Below, piece by piece: positions 22,489-32,485 of a DNA stretch of 64,000 nt. Every line of letters begins with the position of its first letter. The first letter of the stretch is position 1. The DNA lies in NCBI GenBank assembly GCA_030068145.1, contig JAPJBO010000093.1:345483-409482 (forward strand), in the 5' to 3' direction. The notes below the pieces were generated by a model. The model made no database searches, was not told the DNA's origin, and saw only the letters and a list, made by a program, of their open reading frames with translations. Made by a program: the position numbers and the translations under genes. The DNA is from Diplonema papillatum (taxonomy: Eukaryota > Euglenozoa > Diplonemea > Diplonemida > Diplonemidae).

Positions 22489-24133
22489 TAGTGGTCCAAC
22501 GATTCGCATTATCGCATACTATCGCATTTGGGATTTTGGCGCCAATTATCGCATTTTCATTCGCATTATCGCACGATTATCGCATATTATCGCGTATTAT
22601 CGCGTATTATCGCATATTATCGCACATTATCGCATGTGCGATAATGATTATCGCACGATTATCGCACATTATCGCAGAATCCTTTGGGGCACCCGGAGCG
22701 AGGCAGGATGGCTTGACAGGCGCAGAAAGTGAGAAAACGAGTCCGCGGAGCTCGTCGTGAGCCCTTCTCACTCGCGCCATGCTACCGTGACGCTTCGACA
22801 ACTGACATCCGACCACTACCAGTATCACCTAACTTGACAACTGCATGGCTCGTTCCCTTCTTGGTCAACAAACGTGCAAGCTCTCTTTCGTTGTCTTCAT
22901 CAACGACTTAAGCTTTGCCGACACGGGAGCTTCAGCCTTCCTCGGGAAGTGGCGACAGGGTGTACAATGCCGAGATTCACACACCACCCACGTTTTGCAG
23001 CTGGAAGGAGGACAGAAGTGATGTTAAACGGCATAGAAACAGCTTGCTCGGACCGCTGGAACGACGCCAAACCCGTGTATCCGCAGGACGTACCCTTCGC
23101 CCAATGGAAACTGAAGTTTCCCATCAAGGCGTTTAGCCGCCGCCGTAGGCCGTGCCGTGACGTTGTGGGTGTCTATCAAGCTCACAGTTCCTTGTATTTT
23201 CTCCTGCTTCATCCGGAAGTCGTCCAACGAAACAACCTTTGCACTGGTAGGGCGCCGCCTGCCATATCATGACTTCGCACCCACTTCCGTACCCTACTCA
23301 TGGCCGAGACCATCGTCAGCAACCCGACGACAGACAGATGCCTCTTGCAATGTCAATCTCTGGCTGGCGGGTGAGCTCGCCTCGCGGGGGATCGCGCATT
23401 GTAGCGCTGTGGGCTCTCTTCTTCTTTGTGACTGCACGGCCAACGGTCTACGTAACGCCTTGATGAGAAACTTCAGTTTCCATTGAGCGAAGGGTACGTC
23501 CTGCGGACACACGGGTTTGGCTTCGTTCCAGCGGTCCTTGGAGGCAAGCTGCTTCTATGCCGTTTAACAGCAGTTTCGTCCTCCTTGTGGCGTATCCAGG
23601 CAGCGTAAAGAGCATAAACCTTGTCGCCACTTCCCGGGGAAGGCTGAGGCTCCCGTGTCACCAACGCTTAAGTCGTTTTGGTGCCGGTGCGTGGACATCT
23701 CTCACGCCGGGCTTTTGTCTGGTTCCGGCTGTTTCACTGGGGCTCGCCGAACATGGTCTTCCCTCGTAGGTCTTGTTTCGGCGGTTTGTCAAGTTCCAGA
23801 ATGACACTGTCTTCTGGAGACCCCCAGTGTGCTTCTTGCGTCTGGGGAGCATCTGGACAACTTCAGCTGTCGTAGTATCAGCTGACACGATCGATGGGGC
23901 GGCAACGGAATCTGGATGTGGTTGCCAGAAAGGACAGGTTCTCATAGCACTCTTGCTACAAACCCCAGTGAAAGTCACAAAGCTTTCCCCCGGAACCCAC
24001 CCCTACAGGGGTACATCCTCTGTACAAATAGAGTATAATGGATTATCGCATATTATTGCATGCCGATTATGTGCGATAATTTTGTGCGATAATGCGATAA
24101 TTATTATCGCATGCGAATCGTTTGACCACTATG
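22489..24133. mobile_element. Foldback-type element with TTATCGCA arrays at both ends
   Basis: The left end reads TAGTGGTCCAACGATTCGCA and the right end, reverse-complemented, TAGTGGTCAAACGATTCGCA. Inside both ends are arrays of TTATCGCA or its complement TGCGATAA (22505-22680 and 24038-24115). The interior holds a pair of inverted arms of roughly 280 bp, about 22850-23150 and 23450-23720; both contain a segment readable as KPVYPQDVPFAQWKLKF-like peptide (minus strand in the right arm). No complete transposase is seen. The architecture of subterminal arrays matches the hAT derivative next to it, but no target duplication is evident. Confidence 0.6.
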
Positions 24134-24528
24134 CGGCCCCCCCCCCCCCCCCCCCTCAAACCCAAGAAACATTTTCCCCCCATCCAAAGGACCCACTGAT
24201 GAGCTCTAACTCTGGATTGGTCTGCGTTCAAGAGCGAAACACGAGACGAAGAACGAGGTGCACACAACACCGGTGAAAAAAGAATATAGAGGACTAGTCC
24301 CTCAAGGTTTCATACCCTACCTGAGTCTTACACTCCCCGTGACCCCTTTACCCTTTTCCTTTTCCCTTTTCTACTTTACACTCTCTTCGAAGAAGACTTG
24401 ATGCTAGCATCGAGCATGCATGAGAGGCAATGTCCTGCCTAAACATTAAAACCTGCTCTCTAACTCGTCTCTCTCTCTCTCTCTTAAACTAAGCTTTCCC
24501 CCCTTTGTTGAGCACATACCCATTCCAA
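24134..24528. other. Repeat-rich spacer without a gene
   Basis: It begins with a C run (24137-24155) followed by CCAAGAAACATTTTCCCCCC, which is related to the sequence at 21670-21690 just left of the hAT derivative. The rest has C/T-rich stretches and a (CT)n run at about 24467-24484. No coding signal is seen. Confidence 0.4.
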
Positions 24529-24757
24529 GCATGATATATCACTCATTCCACGAAAAAGTGTCACAGATTTTCCATCTGAAAAGCAGCCCGTTTTGGGTCA
24601 AAATTTTGGAATTTTTGGGAATTTTTTTTGGGATGGAAAGAGCTATCCCTGGCGATTATGGGCAAGCAATCAGCTCGCGTGGCGACCAAAATCTGGCGTG
24701 CAGATGGACAAAAGGTCGGTTTTGGGGCTGTTTCAAAACCCCAAAAAAAAACGATTT

Positions 24758-24814
24758 CCGGCGGGAATCGAACCACCGACCTGTGTGGGTGTGGTAACCT
24801 CTGGACCATGGGCT
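24758..24814 (-). tRNA. tRNA-like sequence (probable tRNA pseudogene or SINE head)
   Basis: On the minus strand an A box TGGTCCAGAGGTTA and a B box GGTTCGATTCC lie at tRNA-like spacing. The T-stem next to the B box does not pair well and the acceptor stem is not convincing, so a working tRNA is unlikely. It shares GGTTACCRCACCC with the sequence at 25024. Confidence 0.4.
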
Positions 24815-25023
24815 AAAAAAACGGCGGAGAAATCTTTTGTTCACTACCGAGTGAGAATTTTGAACTCATTTTGAGTTCTTCGCAAACCGGGCGAAAGAAG
24901 CTCCGAGAGGGCAGAAATACGGTCCTGGGACACTGAAAACGAGGAAATGACGATCTCGCACTTTCCGATAAGAATTCCAACTGAGCAGGCGCTAAAAGCG
25001 AATTTTGGCCCGAGGTTTGGCAA

Positions 25024-25090
25024 CATAGACTAACGGTTACCGCACCCTCCTGGGCCCCTGTAGGCCGTGGTTCAATTCCCCCAGTCCGAT
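25024..25090 (+). tRNA. tRNA-like sequence followed by a T run
   Basis: It has an A box-like TAGACTAACGGTTA and a B box GGTTCAATTCC, with GACT near the start able to pair with AGTC near the end. A run of 15 T follows at 25090-25104, as in RNA polymerase III terminators. The middle is not a clean cloverleaf. A SINE-type promoter or aged tRNA copy is more likely than an active tRNA. Confidence 0.4.
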
Positions 25091-25322
25091 TTTTTTTTTT
25101 TTTTGTATAAGCACCTGCTTTGTAGGAAATACTTGAGAAGGCTGCCAGTTGCAAAAGGTCAAAGGAGGTAAATGTGCTGTAGCCCACACGAAACACAGGT
25201 GAATCTGGGTTCAGTGGCGGGCGTAAGCGTTCAACAAATGATGGACGACTCCTCCGACTGGTAGAGCTGGGGAGGGACACCATCCACCGCATGATGGTCC
25301 TGAAGACGGCCTTGAAGGCCGG

Positions 25323-26489
25323 TTGGTCGTTGGCCGCCGGCCTCCAACACCGCCACCAGCACGAGGCCGGTTTCCCTCCGTATCTTCGGAACGTCTTTCA
25401 GGCCCTGCAGAAAGCCGAGGAACAGCCCGCCCCCAAGCCGTCCAGGAAGCGCAGCCCGAAGTCCCGCACCCAACACTCGGGCGAAGCTCACCCCGACTCC
25501 CAGCACCCTCAGCGGGCAACCTCAACGAAGGGGAGGGCCAGGCAGTAGGTGCCTTGGACCGTTTCCCACCTCCTGTGGCGGGGCGACGCGGACGTCCTCT
25601 CCTGTCGGAGCCCCCGCTCTCCCCCGGCGAGCGGGAACGTCTTGTCCGGACCGCGAACACGTACATAGGGGATGCCCTGGCTCTGTCCACGCGTCGCGGA
25701 ATCCACTCCGTGTACCGCCGGTTTCTGGAGTTCCGGCGCCACTGGGAAGCGGTATCCGACGATCCCCTCGACGTCCCGACGGCGCTGGTCCTGTTTGTGA
25801 CTCGGCTGCTTGCCCGCGGGGATATCTGCGCAGCTTCCGCGGTGCAGTACGTCGTGAACGTTCAGTCGGCCGAGAAGCGTTTGGGGCGACCTGTCGACAG
25901 CCAGCTCGTCAGGGATTTTGTCAGGTCTCTGAAACGGGCGGGCGCGATGAAGCCATCGAAGCAGGCCGTCCCGGTGACGAAGGACGAACTGCATCATGCT
26001 GTTCGTTTGGAGTCGGATCCCGGCGTGCGGGTTGCGTTGGCCTTGGCATGGCAGGGGGCTGCGCGCGTGGACGACGTTCTGACGAGGAAGGCCGAACACA
26101 TCACCGAGGGTGCCGGTTTCTGGGCGGTAAACTGGGTGGGCTCGAAGTCGGATCCTTTCCGCCTAGGTCAGGTCACGGGCGTGATTCTTCCACCAGCTCA
26201 GGACCAGGAGCTTCGCTCGCTGCTGTCTCAGACGCCGCCCGGCCGCCTCCTGTTTCCAAACATCCCTTTTCGGCGGGTTGTGTCCGCGCTGAAGCGCGCC
26301 AACCTCTCCCTCACCGGCCATTCTCTCCGGCGGGGCGCCCTGTTCCACCTGTTGAGAAGCGGGGTCGACCTGCGAGTGATTCAGAGCGTGTCGCGGCACA
26401 CGACGCTGAGTGCTCTGATGCGGTACCTTCCGGAAGCGGAGGTTCCGCTCGTCCGGAACACCGCGGAGGCGTCAGCGAGTCTCCTATAG
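25323..26489 (+). CDS. Tyrosine recombinase of the second YR element
   Basis: The frame is open over 388 codons; the start is uncertain because the first 90 residues are Pro/Arg-rich and may belong to a leader or gag remnant. The recombinase part begins near LSPGERERLVRTANTYIGDA. Catalytic landmarks are the Arg of WQGAARVDDVL, the HSLRRGA box and SRHTTLSALMRYLPE with the last His and Tyr. In the same position as in the first element, it would carry out integration of the DNA circle. Confidence 0.8.
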   Translation: MVVGRRPPTPPPARGRFPSVSSERLSGPAESRGTARPQAVQEAQPEVPHPTLGRSSPRLPAPSAGNLNEGEGQAVGALDRFPPPVAGRRGRPLLSEPPLSPGERERLVRTANTYIGDALALSTRRGIHSVYRRFLEFRRHWEAVSDDPLDVPTALVLFVTRLLARGDICAASAVQYVVNVQSAEKRLGRPVDSQLVRDFVRSLKRAGAMKPSKQAVPVTKDELHHAVRLESDPGVRVALALAWQGAARVDDVLTRKAEHITEGAGFWAVNWVGSKSDPFRLGQVTGVILPPAQDQELRSLLSQTPPGRLLFPNIPFRRVVSALKRANLSLTGHSLRRGALFHLLRSGVDLRVIQSVSRHTTLSALMRYLPEAEVPLVRNTAEASASLL

Positions 26490-28255
26490 CCTTCCGCCTC
26501 GAACCCCCCTTCCCGTTCAAGCTACCGAAGAGGAAAGTCCCCGACCCGCTGGCGGCGATTTATCCAGGGCCGGGGAGGATCCCCGACGTGGAGCTACCGC
26601 CCTCTACGTTCACCCCGTTTGTTGGTGTCGCGTACGGAGGCGATCTCCTTGTCAACAACTCTACGCCCCCCCCGTCGCAACGCAGAAGAGGAGAGGACCT
26701 CGCGCCCATCTCGGCGTCATTCATGAACCTTGACAGGTTGTCAGCTTTGGACAGCCAGGGTTTGCTGCGTGGCGTGCTGGATGTGATTCGCTCTTGGGAG
26801 TCCTTCCGTTCCGCCCTGCTCCCGGGAGCGGAGGAAGCGCTGACGGAAAGAGGGTTCACGCGGACGACGTCAAGGCGCATGCTTCGTCATCTCCCGGATC
26901 TGGTTAGGTATGGAGTGACGGAGCTCGCTTCGAGCCCGTCAAAGGTCGTCCTCCCTGCCTTCACTGTCGACAAGAAGAGCGGGGGGCAACGATTCGTATG
27001 TGACGGGCGGAAGCTCAACGCGATCATGGCGCGTCCGCCTCCGATGCTGCTTCCTTCCGTGCACGAAGTCATCGACCGCGTTCTGGCCTCGTCGGTGGTG
27101 TTTCTCGCAGACGCCAGGAGCTATTTCTATCAGTTCCGGCTGGACGCGATAATCCGCCCATTTTTTGGCATGCACTTGGCCGGACCGCGGGGTCATTTCG
27201 TGAAGGCTCAACTCGTGGCCATGTGCATGGGCTGGAGCTGGGCTCCGGCGATAGCGCAGAGGGCCTCTCGAGTACTCCTGCCGGAGTCTGACGGTCTGCC
27301 CTGGGTCGACAACTTCGTCGTCGTTGGGGATTCGTTGAGCGAAGCAACTTCGCGGTTTGACTCTTTTTTGCAGCGCTGCAAGAGCGTCAACTGCGAGCTC
27401 AACGAAAACGACGAGCAGTTTGGAATACCGCTCAGGGAGTTCGACCTTCTGGGCCTCCACTTTGACCTCTCCCATTCGAGCCGCCCCGCTCGATACAGAA
27501 TGGCGGACGCATGGGTGGCGAAGTTACTTGGCTCTGCCGAGCTCGCCAGAGTTAAACGCGGAGGGGCGTCACCCCGCGAGTTTTACCGGGTGTTTGGGGC
27601 TTTGGTCTGGTTTGCCTACACGACGCATTTCCAGCTGGCCTACGCCCGGTGTTCATTGTCCTTCCTGCAGAGGCTGGCCTCATCCCTGGTGGAGCCAGCT
27701 GACTGGGACATCTCCAGGACGGTTCCGCCCTCGACCGTGCGTGAGGTGGAGCACCTCACCTCCCTCGTCGAAGACAACCGCTGGGTCAGTCGTTCGAAGT
27801 CGGTCTCCTCATCAGTGACTCTCTGGACGGACGCCTCATCATCATGGTGGGCCGCAGTCCTGGAGGGCGAACCTGAGCGGATATCGCAGGGCCCGTTCTT
27901 GAAGTTGAGGCACACTCACATCTTTTTGAAGGAGTTGTTTGCGGTGCTGAGGGGCATAAACCTGACCGCAAGGTTTCACACGAATACGCGCGTGAGACTC
28001 ATGGTTGACAACCTTCCGGCTGTCCAGTGTCTCATCAAGGGGCACTCGAAGAACTTTGCAGCAAATGTCCTTTTGGCGAGGATTTTTGATGCTGCGCGGA
28101 CGGCCGGCCTTGTCATCAGTGCCGAGTGGGTACCGACTGATGAACAGAGAGCCGATCCGTACACCCGCGGGGTGCTAGCCAGAGAGGACGACACGCCAGA
28201 GGGCGTCTGGTCGCCTCGAGCGGAGGACCTTGCTCCGCCTTCAGATTTGGTGTAG
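26490..28255 (+). CDS. Reverse transcriptase/RNase H ORF of the second YR element
   Basis: The frame is open from within the recombinase gene, and RT-type sequence starts near its end, again implying overlap or recoding between the two products. RT landmarks: LPAFTVDKKSGGQRFVCDGR, FLADARSYFYQFRLD, CMGWSWAPAIAQRAS and the PWVDNFVVVGD catalytic box region. RNase H landmarks: TLWTDASSSWWAAVL, LKELFAVLRGI, MVDNLPAVQCL and TDEQRADPYTRG. Divergence from the first element shows that they belong to separate subfamilies. Confidence 0.8.
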
Positions 28256-28301
28256 CCACTGCGTGGTCCCTGGGGGTCCTGATGCGTAAGCGTTCAACAA
28301 A

Positions 28302-28764
28302 AAAGACCCATTTTGTAGTTGTATTGTTTCTCCCCCTCTAGCCTCCTTCGAAGTAAGCACAAGGCAGCCCCTCGAGTATTTTTTGCGATTTTTCGGTGTG
28401 AAAAGCAGCCGTCTGGAAATTATTTTCGAGTTAACTTCTCATTGTGAGGCTCATCGACAATTTAGCCTATGTTTTATGACGTACTCCCATTCTCCCAAAC
28501 AGGTTCCTGCCAACTGGTTTTACTTCCTTTAACTGGTTTGGGAGAGCATTGGGACGCGAGCCGTTACGCAGCGTTACCTCAGACGTTTTCGGGAACCTTT
28601 GGGTTCGTTCCCAATGGCTCTCTTCCCAATGGTTCTCGTGCGTGACTTGTTGCCGTGGCGATCCCCTCTTCAAGAGCTGAGGGGGCGAGAAGGCGAAGGA
28701 TGCTCTCTGATGCAGATGACGACTTGATGGAGTAAAAGAAACAAAAAGCTCGGGCAGCGACAGT
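28302..28764. other. Spacer between two retroelements
   Basis: No gene is found. A hairpin-forming pair TCTCCCAAAC / GTTTGGGAGA lies at 28493-28545. A recombinase for the neighbouring minus-strand element, which would be expected here in gag-RT-YR order, is not recognisable. Confidence 0.4.
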
Positions 28765-30726
28765 CTATCGGTGCTCTGAGACAGAACCTCCTCGCGCGGA
28801 CCCACCACTCATGCCGCCCATTGCTCTCCGCAACACTGCGGTCCGGGGAAAGACTCTGCTGGGATTGACCCCTCGTATTGGCTGGTCTGCCCACCTCAGG
28901 CGACTAGGCAGGTCGGAGAGATTCTGCTCTCCAGGCACCCTTTCGAAACGAGCCGTGGCCCTTGCCCTCGCCAAGAACCCCCACAACCAGTGCACCGGCT
29001 CGAAGAGTTCGGCGGACCTGGAGCTACCCTGCAGGATACTCTGCAGCGCCACGTTGTTGTCGATCCAGGCCGCTAGCACGAAGTCTTGCACTCCCTCAAA
29101 CCAGTGCAACATGGACACCGTGACCGCCGCAAACTCAAGAATGTGGATGCCCACCTTCTCAAACTCTACCGGGACAGGACAGCTGAAGAACTCGACACCC
29201 ACAAGCGTGTCCCCCATCATCGTCGCAAGAATGGCACCTAGGCCCTTGGGACACGCGTCGGTGTGTAAAACGTATCGCCTCTCTGGGACTCCTGATAGAA
29301 GAGTGGCGGCAGGAATGAATTTGTTGAAGTTCAGGTGAGGGTCGTCGAGGAGCTCGAACCACCACAGGAGGGCCCTCCGCAGGTCACCGTTCAGCGGAAA
29401 CCCCAGCCGGGTGGACCTGGCATCCGAGCGCCTGTAGATCGGTTGCAGCATAATCCTTCCTACCTTTCCATACAGAGCGGCCGTGGCGAAGTTCAGCTTA
29501 CCGGCCAGGGACGATGCCTCACCCGGAGACAGCGAGTTGCTACCGAGGAACTGTTGCAGTAGGCACCTCAGTTTCTCCTTCCTCGGTTCAGAGAGGAAGA
29601 CAGTCATGCTGAACATAAGGCCAAGGTGGCGGAAACAGTTGCTCCGCGCCGTCTTCTCCTCGTTGAACGCTGTCCCCAGGATGGTCTCTAGCAACTCTAG
29701 CAGATCCCCGAGCAGGCTCTCGTCCTCATGTAGGCCCGGACAAGCGAAGTCGTCGAAGTACTGCATCAGCGGCACCCTCATGCCGACTCGAACAATCCTC
29801 ACCAGCGTCTTCGCGAACGCGTTGTAGTGAACCACGCTCGCTGATTCACCGAAAGAGAGTTTCTTCAGCTTGAAGAACCTCACGGAGCCATCGCCATCCT
29901 CTGCTACCACTGTCCTACAGAGGGGCCCATTGTCAGCCCCCAGCTGTCTGTAGGCCTCACTGTGATCGAGGCCGACCATGCAGAAAGCGGAGGCACCGTG
30001 GCTCTCGACCGTCTCCTGAATGAAGCGGCGGGCTGTCTCCGCAAAGACATCGATCGAATCCAGTTTCACCTTCGACTGTACCGCTGACGCCCTGTTAACC
30101 TGCGCCATCTTGCCGTCGTCACAGGCCCTTTCTTTCGGGGAGCAATTTGGCTTGTCCGCCTTCACCTGCTTAACTATGAACCTACGAAGAAAAACAGAGT
30201 TGCGCGGCAATGGAATCGACAACTCCTTCATGTGGCCAGCCTTAACGTCCTTCAACACCGATTTCCATATGGCCGACCTGTTCTCTCTCGAGTCCAGGCT
30301 GATGGCCCCCTTCGTCCTAGCGAGGACCTCCTGCTGACGCCCAAGGAGCTCCGCTATCGAGAGTTCCGGCGTCGAGACGGGGCCCCTCTCGTAGATGGCG
30401 TCGTAAGCTAGAACTCCAGACATAGGAAAGCCGTTCCTCAGGTGCGCTACCAGGCTCCCCATGCCCTCGATACCCGTATCCCGAAGCATCTCCTCCAGGA
30501 GCCGCACGTTACAAGGTCCCTTCGGCTCTCGTCGTAGATCCTCGGCTCGCTTCCTCCACTTCAGAAGAAAAGCCGACCGGTACTGCTGACATTCTTTCAA
30601 AGTGCTCGAGGCGGTGAAGGTTATGGCCGCCGTCAGCTCCGGCTCCAGGTTGGCGACTGCCGGCGAGGGAGGCTCTGCATCGAGGGAGGAAAGAAAAAAC
30701 GTCACCTTCATATCCGTTCCTTCCAC
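28765..30726 (-). CDS. RT/RNase H ORF of the third retroelement
   Basis: 653 codons. RT landmarks: VGLDHSEAYRQLGAD (box A), KLSFGESASVVHYNAFA (box B), MQYFDDFACPGL (catalytic box) and FRHLGLMFSM. RNase H landmarks: VLHTDACPKGLGAILAT, ILEFAAVTVSM, WIDNNVALQSIL and PGEQNLSDLPSRLRW. This arrangement matches DIRS-type RT-RH proteins. An N-terminal stretch of 250 residues has no clear match. Confidence 0.8.
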   Translation of the reverse strand: MEGTDMKVTFFLSSLDAEPPSPAVANLEPELTAAITFTASSTLKECQQYRSAFLLKWRKRAEDLRREPKGPCNVRLLEEMLRDTGIEGMGSLVAHLRNGFPMSGVLAYDAIYERGPVSTPELSIAELLGRQQEVLARTKGAISLDSRENRSAIWKSVLKDVKAGHMKELSIPLPRNSVFLRRFIVKQVKADKPNCSPKERACDDGKMAQVNRASAVQSKVKLDSIDVFAETARRFIQETVESHGASAFCMVGLDHSEAYRQLGADNGPLCRTVVAEDGDGSVRFFKLKKLSFGESASVVHYNAFAKTLVRIVRVGMRVPLMQYFDDFACPGLHEDESLLGDLLELLETILGTAFNEEKTARSNCFRHLGLMFSMTVFLSEPRKEKLRCLLQQFLGSNSLSPGEASSLAGKLNFATAALYGKVGRIMLQPIYRRSDARSTRLGFPLNGDLRRALLWWFELLDDPHLNFNKFIPAATLLSGVPERRYVLHTDACPKGLGAILATMMGDTLVGVEFFSCPVPVEFEKVGIHILEFAAVTVSMLHWFEGVQDFVLAAWIDNNVALQSILQGSSRSAELFEPVHWLWGFLARARATARFERVPGEQNLSDLPSRLRWADQPIRGVNPSRVFPRTAVLRRAMGGMSGGSARGGSVSEHR

Positions 30727-30798
30727 GGGGGACGAGCCTTTCGGTCCTCCGGCTGGCGAGCTGGGGGGGGGGGAGGGAAGGGTGCTCGGCGCGGGAAG

Positions 30799-32007
30799 TC
30801 ACTTCCTCCCAGGGTCCGCCCTGGCCCTCTTCGTCGGCGGGCCGCCGTGCTGCGCTTCACGCCCCCTTCTGGGCTGGTCTGCCTGCTGCACCCTGCCGGC
30901 GCCGACGGCTCTCTGCCTGCGACTAACCACGAGGGCCTTACCCGCGTCCTGCGCTTGGCGGGGCTCTTGCCCGTACCTGTAGGGATCCTGTCTCGGACGG
31001 TCCTGCTGCCTTTCCAGGGCGAAGGACTGAATCCCTATCAGGACGCCAGCATCCTCCTGCGTCAAGTCCCGGACCACACCGGCGGCCAGCTGTTCCCCTT
31101 GCCTCGGCCTCTTAGCACTGGCGAGTTGGACCCCGCGCATCCTCCTGTCATACTCCTTCGCAACTTGCAGCCGGTATCTGCAGGCGATGTTGGTGACGAC
31201 AGCGGGATACGCGAAGACGAAGACGAGAGGGCTGGGGCCCAGTGCACCCGTTAGGGCGGCCGCTACCAAGAGTCTCTGCAGCGAAACCGCAAGGTGGGAT
31301 ATTGGAGCATCCTCGCGACCCCTCGCCTCCTTTCTCTGCAGAACCCCCGCTTCGGACAGCACGAACCCCTTCTCTTCCGTCTCACCACCATGCGTCCAGC
31401 CCTCCTGCGAGAACGGGGGGCGCGAAACGTCCACAAACGGAAGAAGGAGATCAGGGACTTCCTCCCCTCTCTTCTGAAACGCATTCAGCTGCGCGTATGT
31501 GGGCTTCAGGAAGTCCGGCAGACTCGACAACCCGAAAAGCTCCAGCTGCGTGTCGACGTCCAGGATTCTCCTGGGCAGCTGAGCCGGGCGAAGAGCGGCC
31601 TCCTCCTTCCGCCTCCTAGCAGTCTCGCCCTCCACCGACTCCTGCTGGCGAAGCCACTTCTTTGCCGCGGTCCGCAGCCTCGGGGGACACTTGGCCGGCA
31701 AATTTGCCGCGCCTTCCGTCTGAGCGCAGTCAAGGAGGGAGCTGTAGCCCAGCGCGTGCAGCTCCTTCGCGGCCTTGACGAAGTCGGCCGGCTCCGTGTC
31801 CGTGTAGCCGGCCGCCCACGCCTCGAACACCAACATGGGTGCCAGACCCTTCCTCTCTGCGTCCAGGCTGTCCACCACGGCCCTGTAGGCCTCGGCGTGG
31901 GCCCCCGCGTCGAACCCGGGAACGAGCTCGAAAGCTTCGCAGAGGGGGTCCTGGTGGCCCATCCTCTCAACCTCCGACCTCCTTGACCAGCACTCGGGAA
32001 TCGACAT
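30799..32007 (-). CDS. gag-like ORF of the third retroelement
   Basis: 402 codons starting MSIPECWSRRSEVERMGHQD, with a central helical region (PADFVKAAKELHALGYSSLLDC) and a basic, Gln/Arg-rich C-terminus ending TKRARADPGRK. It precedes the RT ORF by 72 bp on the same strand. The gag role is inferred from position and the basic tail; no CCHC motif is seen. Confidence 0.5.
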   Translation of the reverse strand: MSIPECWSRRSEVERMGHQDPLCEAFELVPGFDAGAHAEAYRAVVDSLDAERKGLAPMLVFEAWAAGYTDTEPADFVKAAKELHALGYSSLLDCAQTEGAANLPAKCPPRLRTAAKKWLRQQESVEGETARRRKEEAALRPAQLPRRILDVDTQLELFGLSSLPDFLKPTYAQLNAFQKRGEEVPDLLLPFVDVSRPPFSQEGWTHGGETEEKGFVLSEAGVLQRKEARGREDAPISHLAVSLQRLLVAAALTGALGPSPLVFVFAYPAVVTNIACRYRLQVAKEYDRRMRGVQLASAKRPRQGEQLAAGVVRDLTQEDAGVLIGIQSFALERQQDRPRQDPYRYGQEPRQAQDAGKALVVSRRQRAVGAGRVQQADQPRRGREAQHGGPPTKRARADPGRK

Positions 32008-32485
32008 CTTATCACCTGTTGAACCCCGTGTTTTTTTTTTTTTTCGTTACTCCCTGCTTTTTCACCTCTTGCATCGCAGGCCATATGCGCGTTCGAGCGA
32101 CCATCTCTTGCTACTGGCACCTACAAGCACCGCCGCCACAGAGTCATGCTTCTCGTCGCCGGGCACTCCACACTGCCTCTACGGCTCACATCCCCTCAAT
32201 TCTACGGAACTCCGCATATCGCCGGCTTATTACACTGTAGAGACGAAACTGCCTTCTCAGGGCACCTGCATGATGGGGTGCTTGTGCGCAAAAAGCGGGG
32301 GAAAAAAGGCATTCACTCGCTCGCGACCAGAGGGGAGGCATGAGCGATTCTCGAGTCTCTGCAACGCCCTCTGTTCCCTCGGATACGGTAGCACTTCCGA
32401 CATCCGACTCGCCTCGTGAGGTATCCCCAAACCAGCAGGGGCGTCCTAGGTGCTCTTCACGAATGTTCTCGACACGGCTGTCATC
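32008..32485. other. Spacer without a recognised gene
   Basis: It lies between the gag-like start and the minisatellite. A T run at 32031-32044 is near the element start. No coding signal is seen. Confidence 0.3.

Larger units (their letters stand above)
24529..25104. mobile_element. Repeat with ATATCACTCATTCC end and two divergent tRNA-like sequences
   Basis: The left end, ATATCACTCATTCCRCGAAA followed by AAGTGTCACAGATTT, occurs again in inverted orientation at 33215-33252. A GATTATGGGCAAGC segment at 24655 has a relative at 33053. Within the stretch are two tRNA-like sequences facing away from each other (24758-24814 minus, 25024-25090 plus). It may be a SINE-like composite or the end of a larger element. 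Confidence 0.45.
25221..28301 (+). mobile_element. Second YR retrotransposon (DIRS-like), between 18-bp direct repeats
   Basis: It is bounded by GCGTAAGCGTTCAACAAA at 25221-25238 and 28284-28301. It encodes a tyrosine recombinase and, overlapping its end, an RT/RNase H ORF, in the same order as the element at 17455, but the proteins are clearly divergent from it. No clear gag ORF is present before the recombinase, so the copy is probably incomplete at its 5' side. The long recombinase and RT frames suggest moderate to young age. Confidence 0.7.
28765..32007 (-). mobile_element. Third DIRS-like retroelement, minus strand, gag-like plus RT/RNase H
   Basis: Two long minus-strand frames: a gag-like ORF (32007-30799) and an RT/RNase H ORF (30726-28765). 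No recombinase and no terminal repeats were recognised within the window, so the copy seems incomplete or of another subfamily. Its RT differs strongly from the two plus-strand elements. It lies head-on against the second YR element, 460 bp away. Confidence 0.6.

Noticed and set aside
24758-24814. Functional tRNA gene
   Set aside because: The T-stem and acceptor stem do not pair properly; only the internal promoter boxes are convincing.
28302-28764. Recombinase gene of the third retroelement
   Set aside because: No R...HxxR...Y pattern is seen in any minus frame here.
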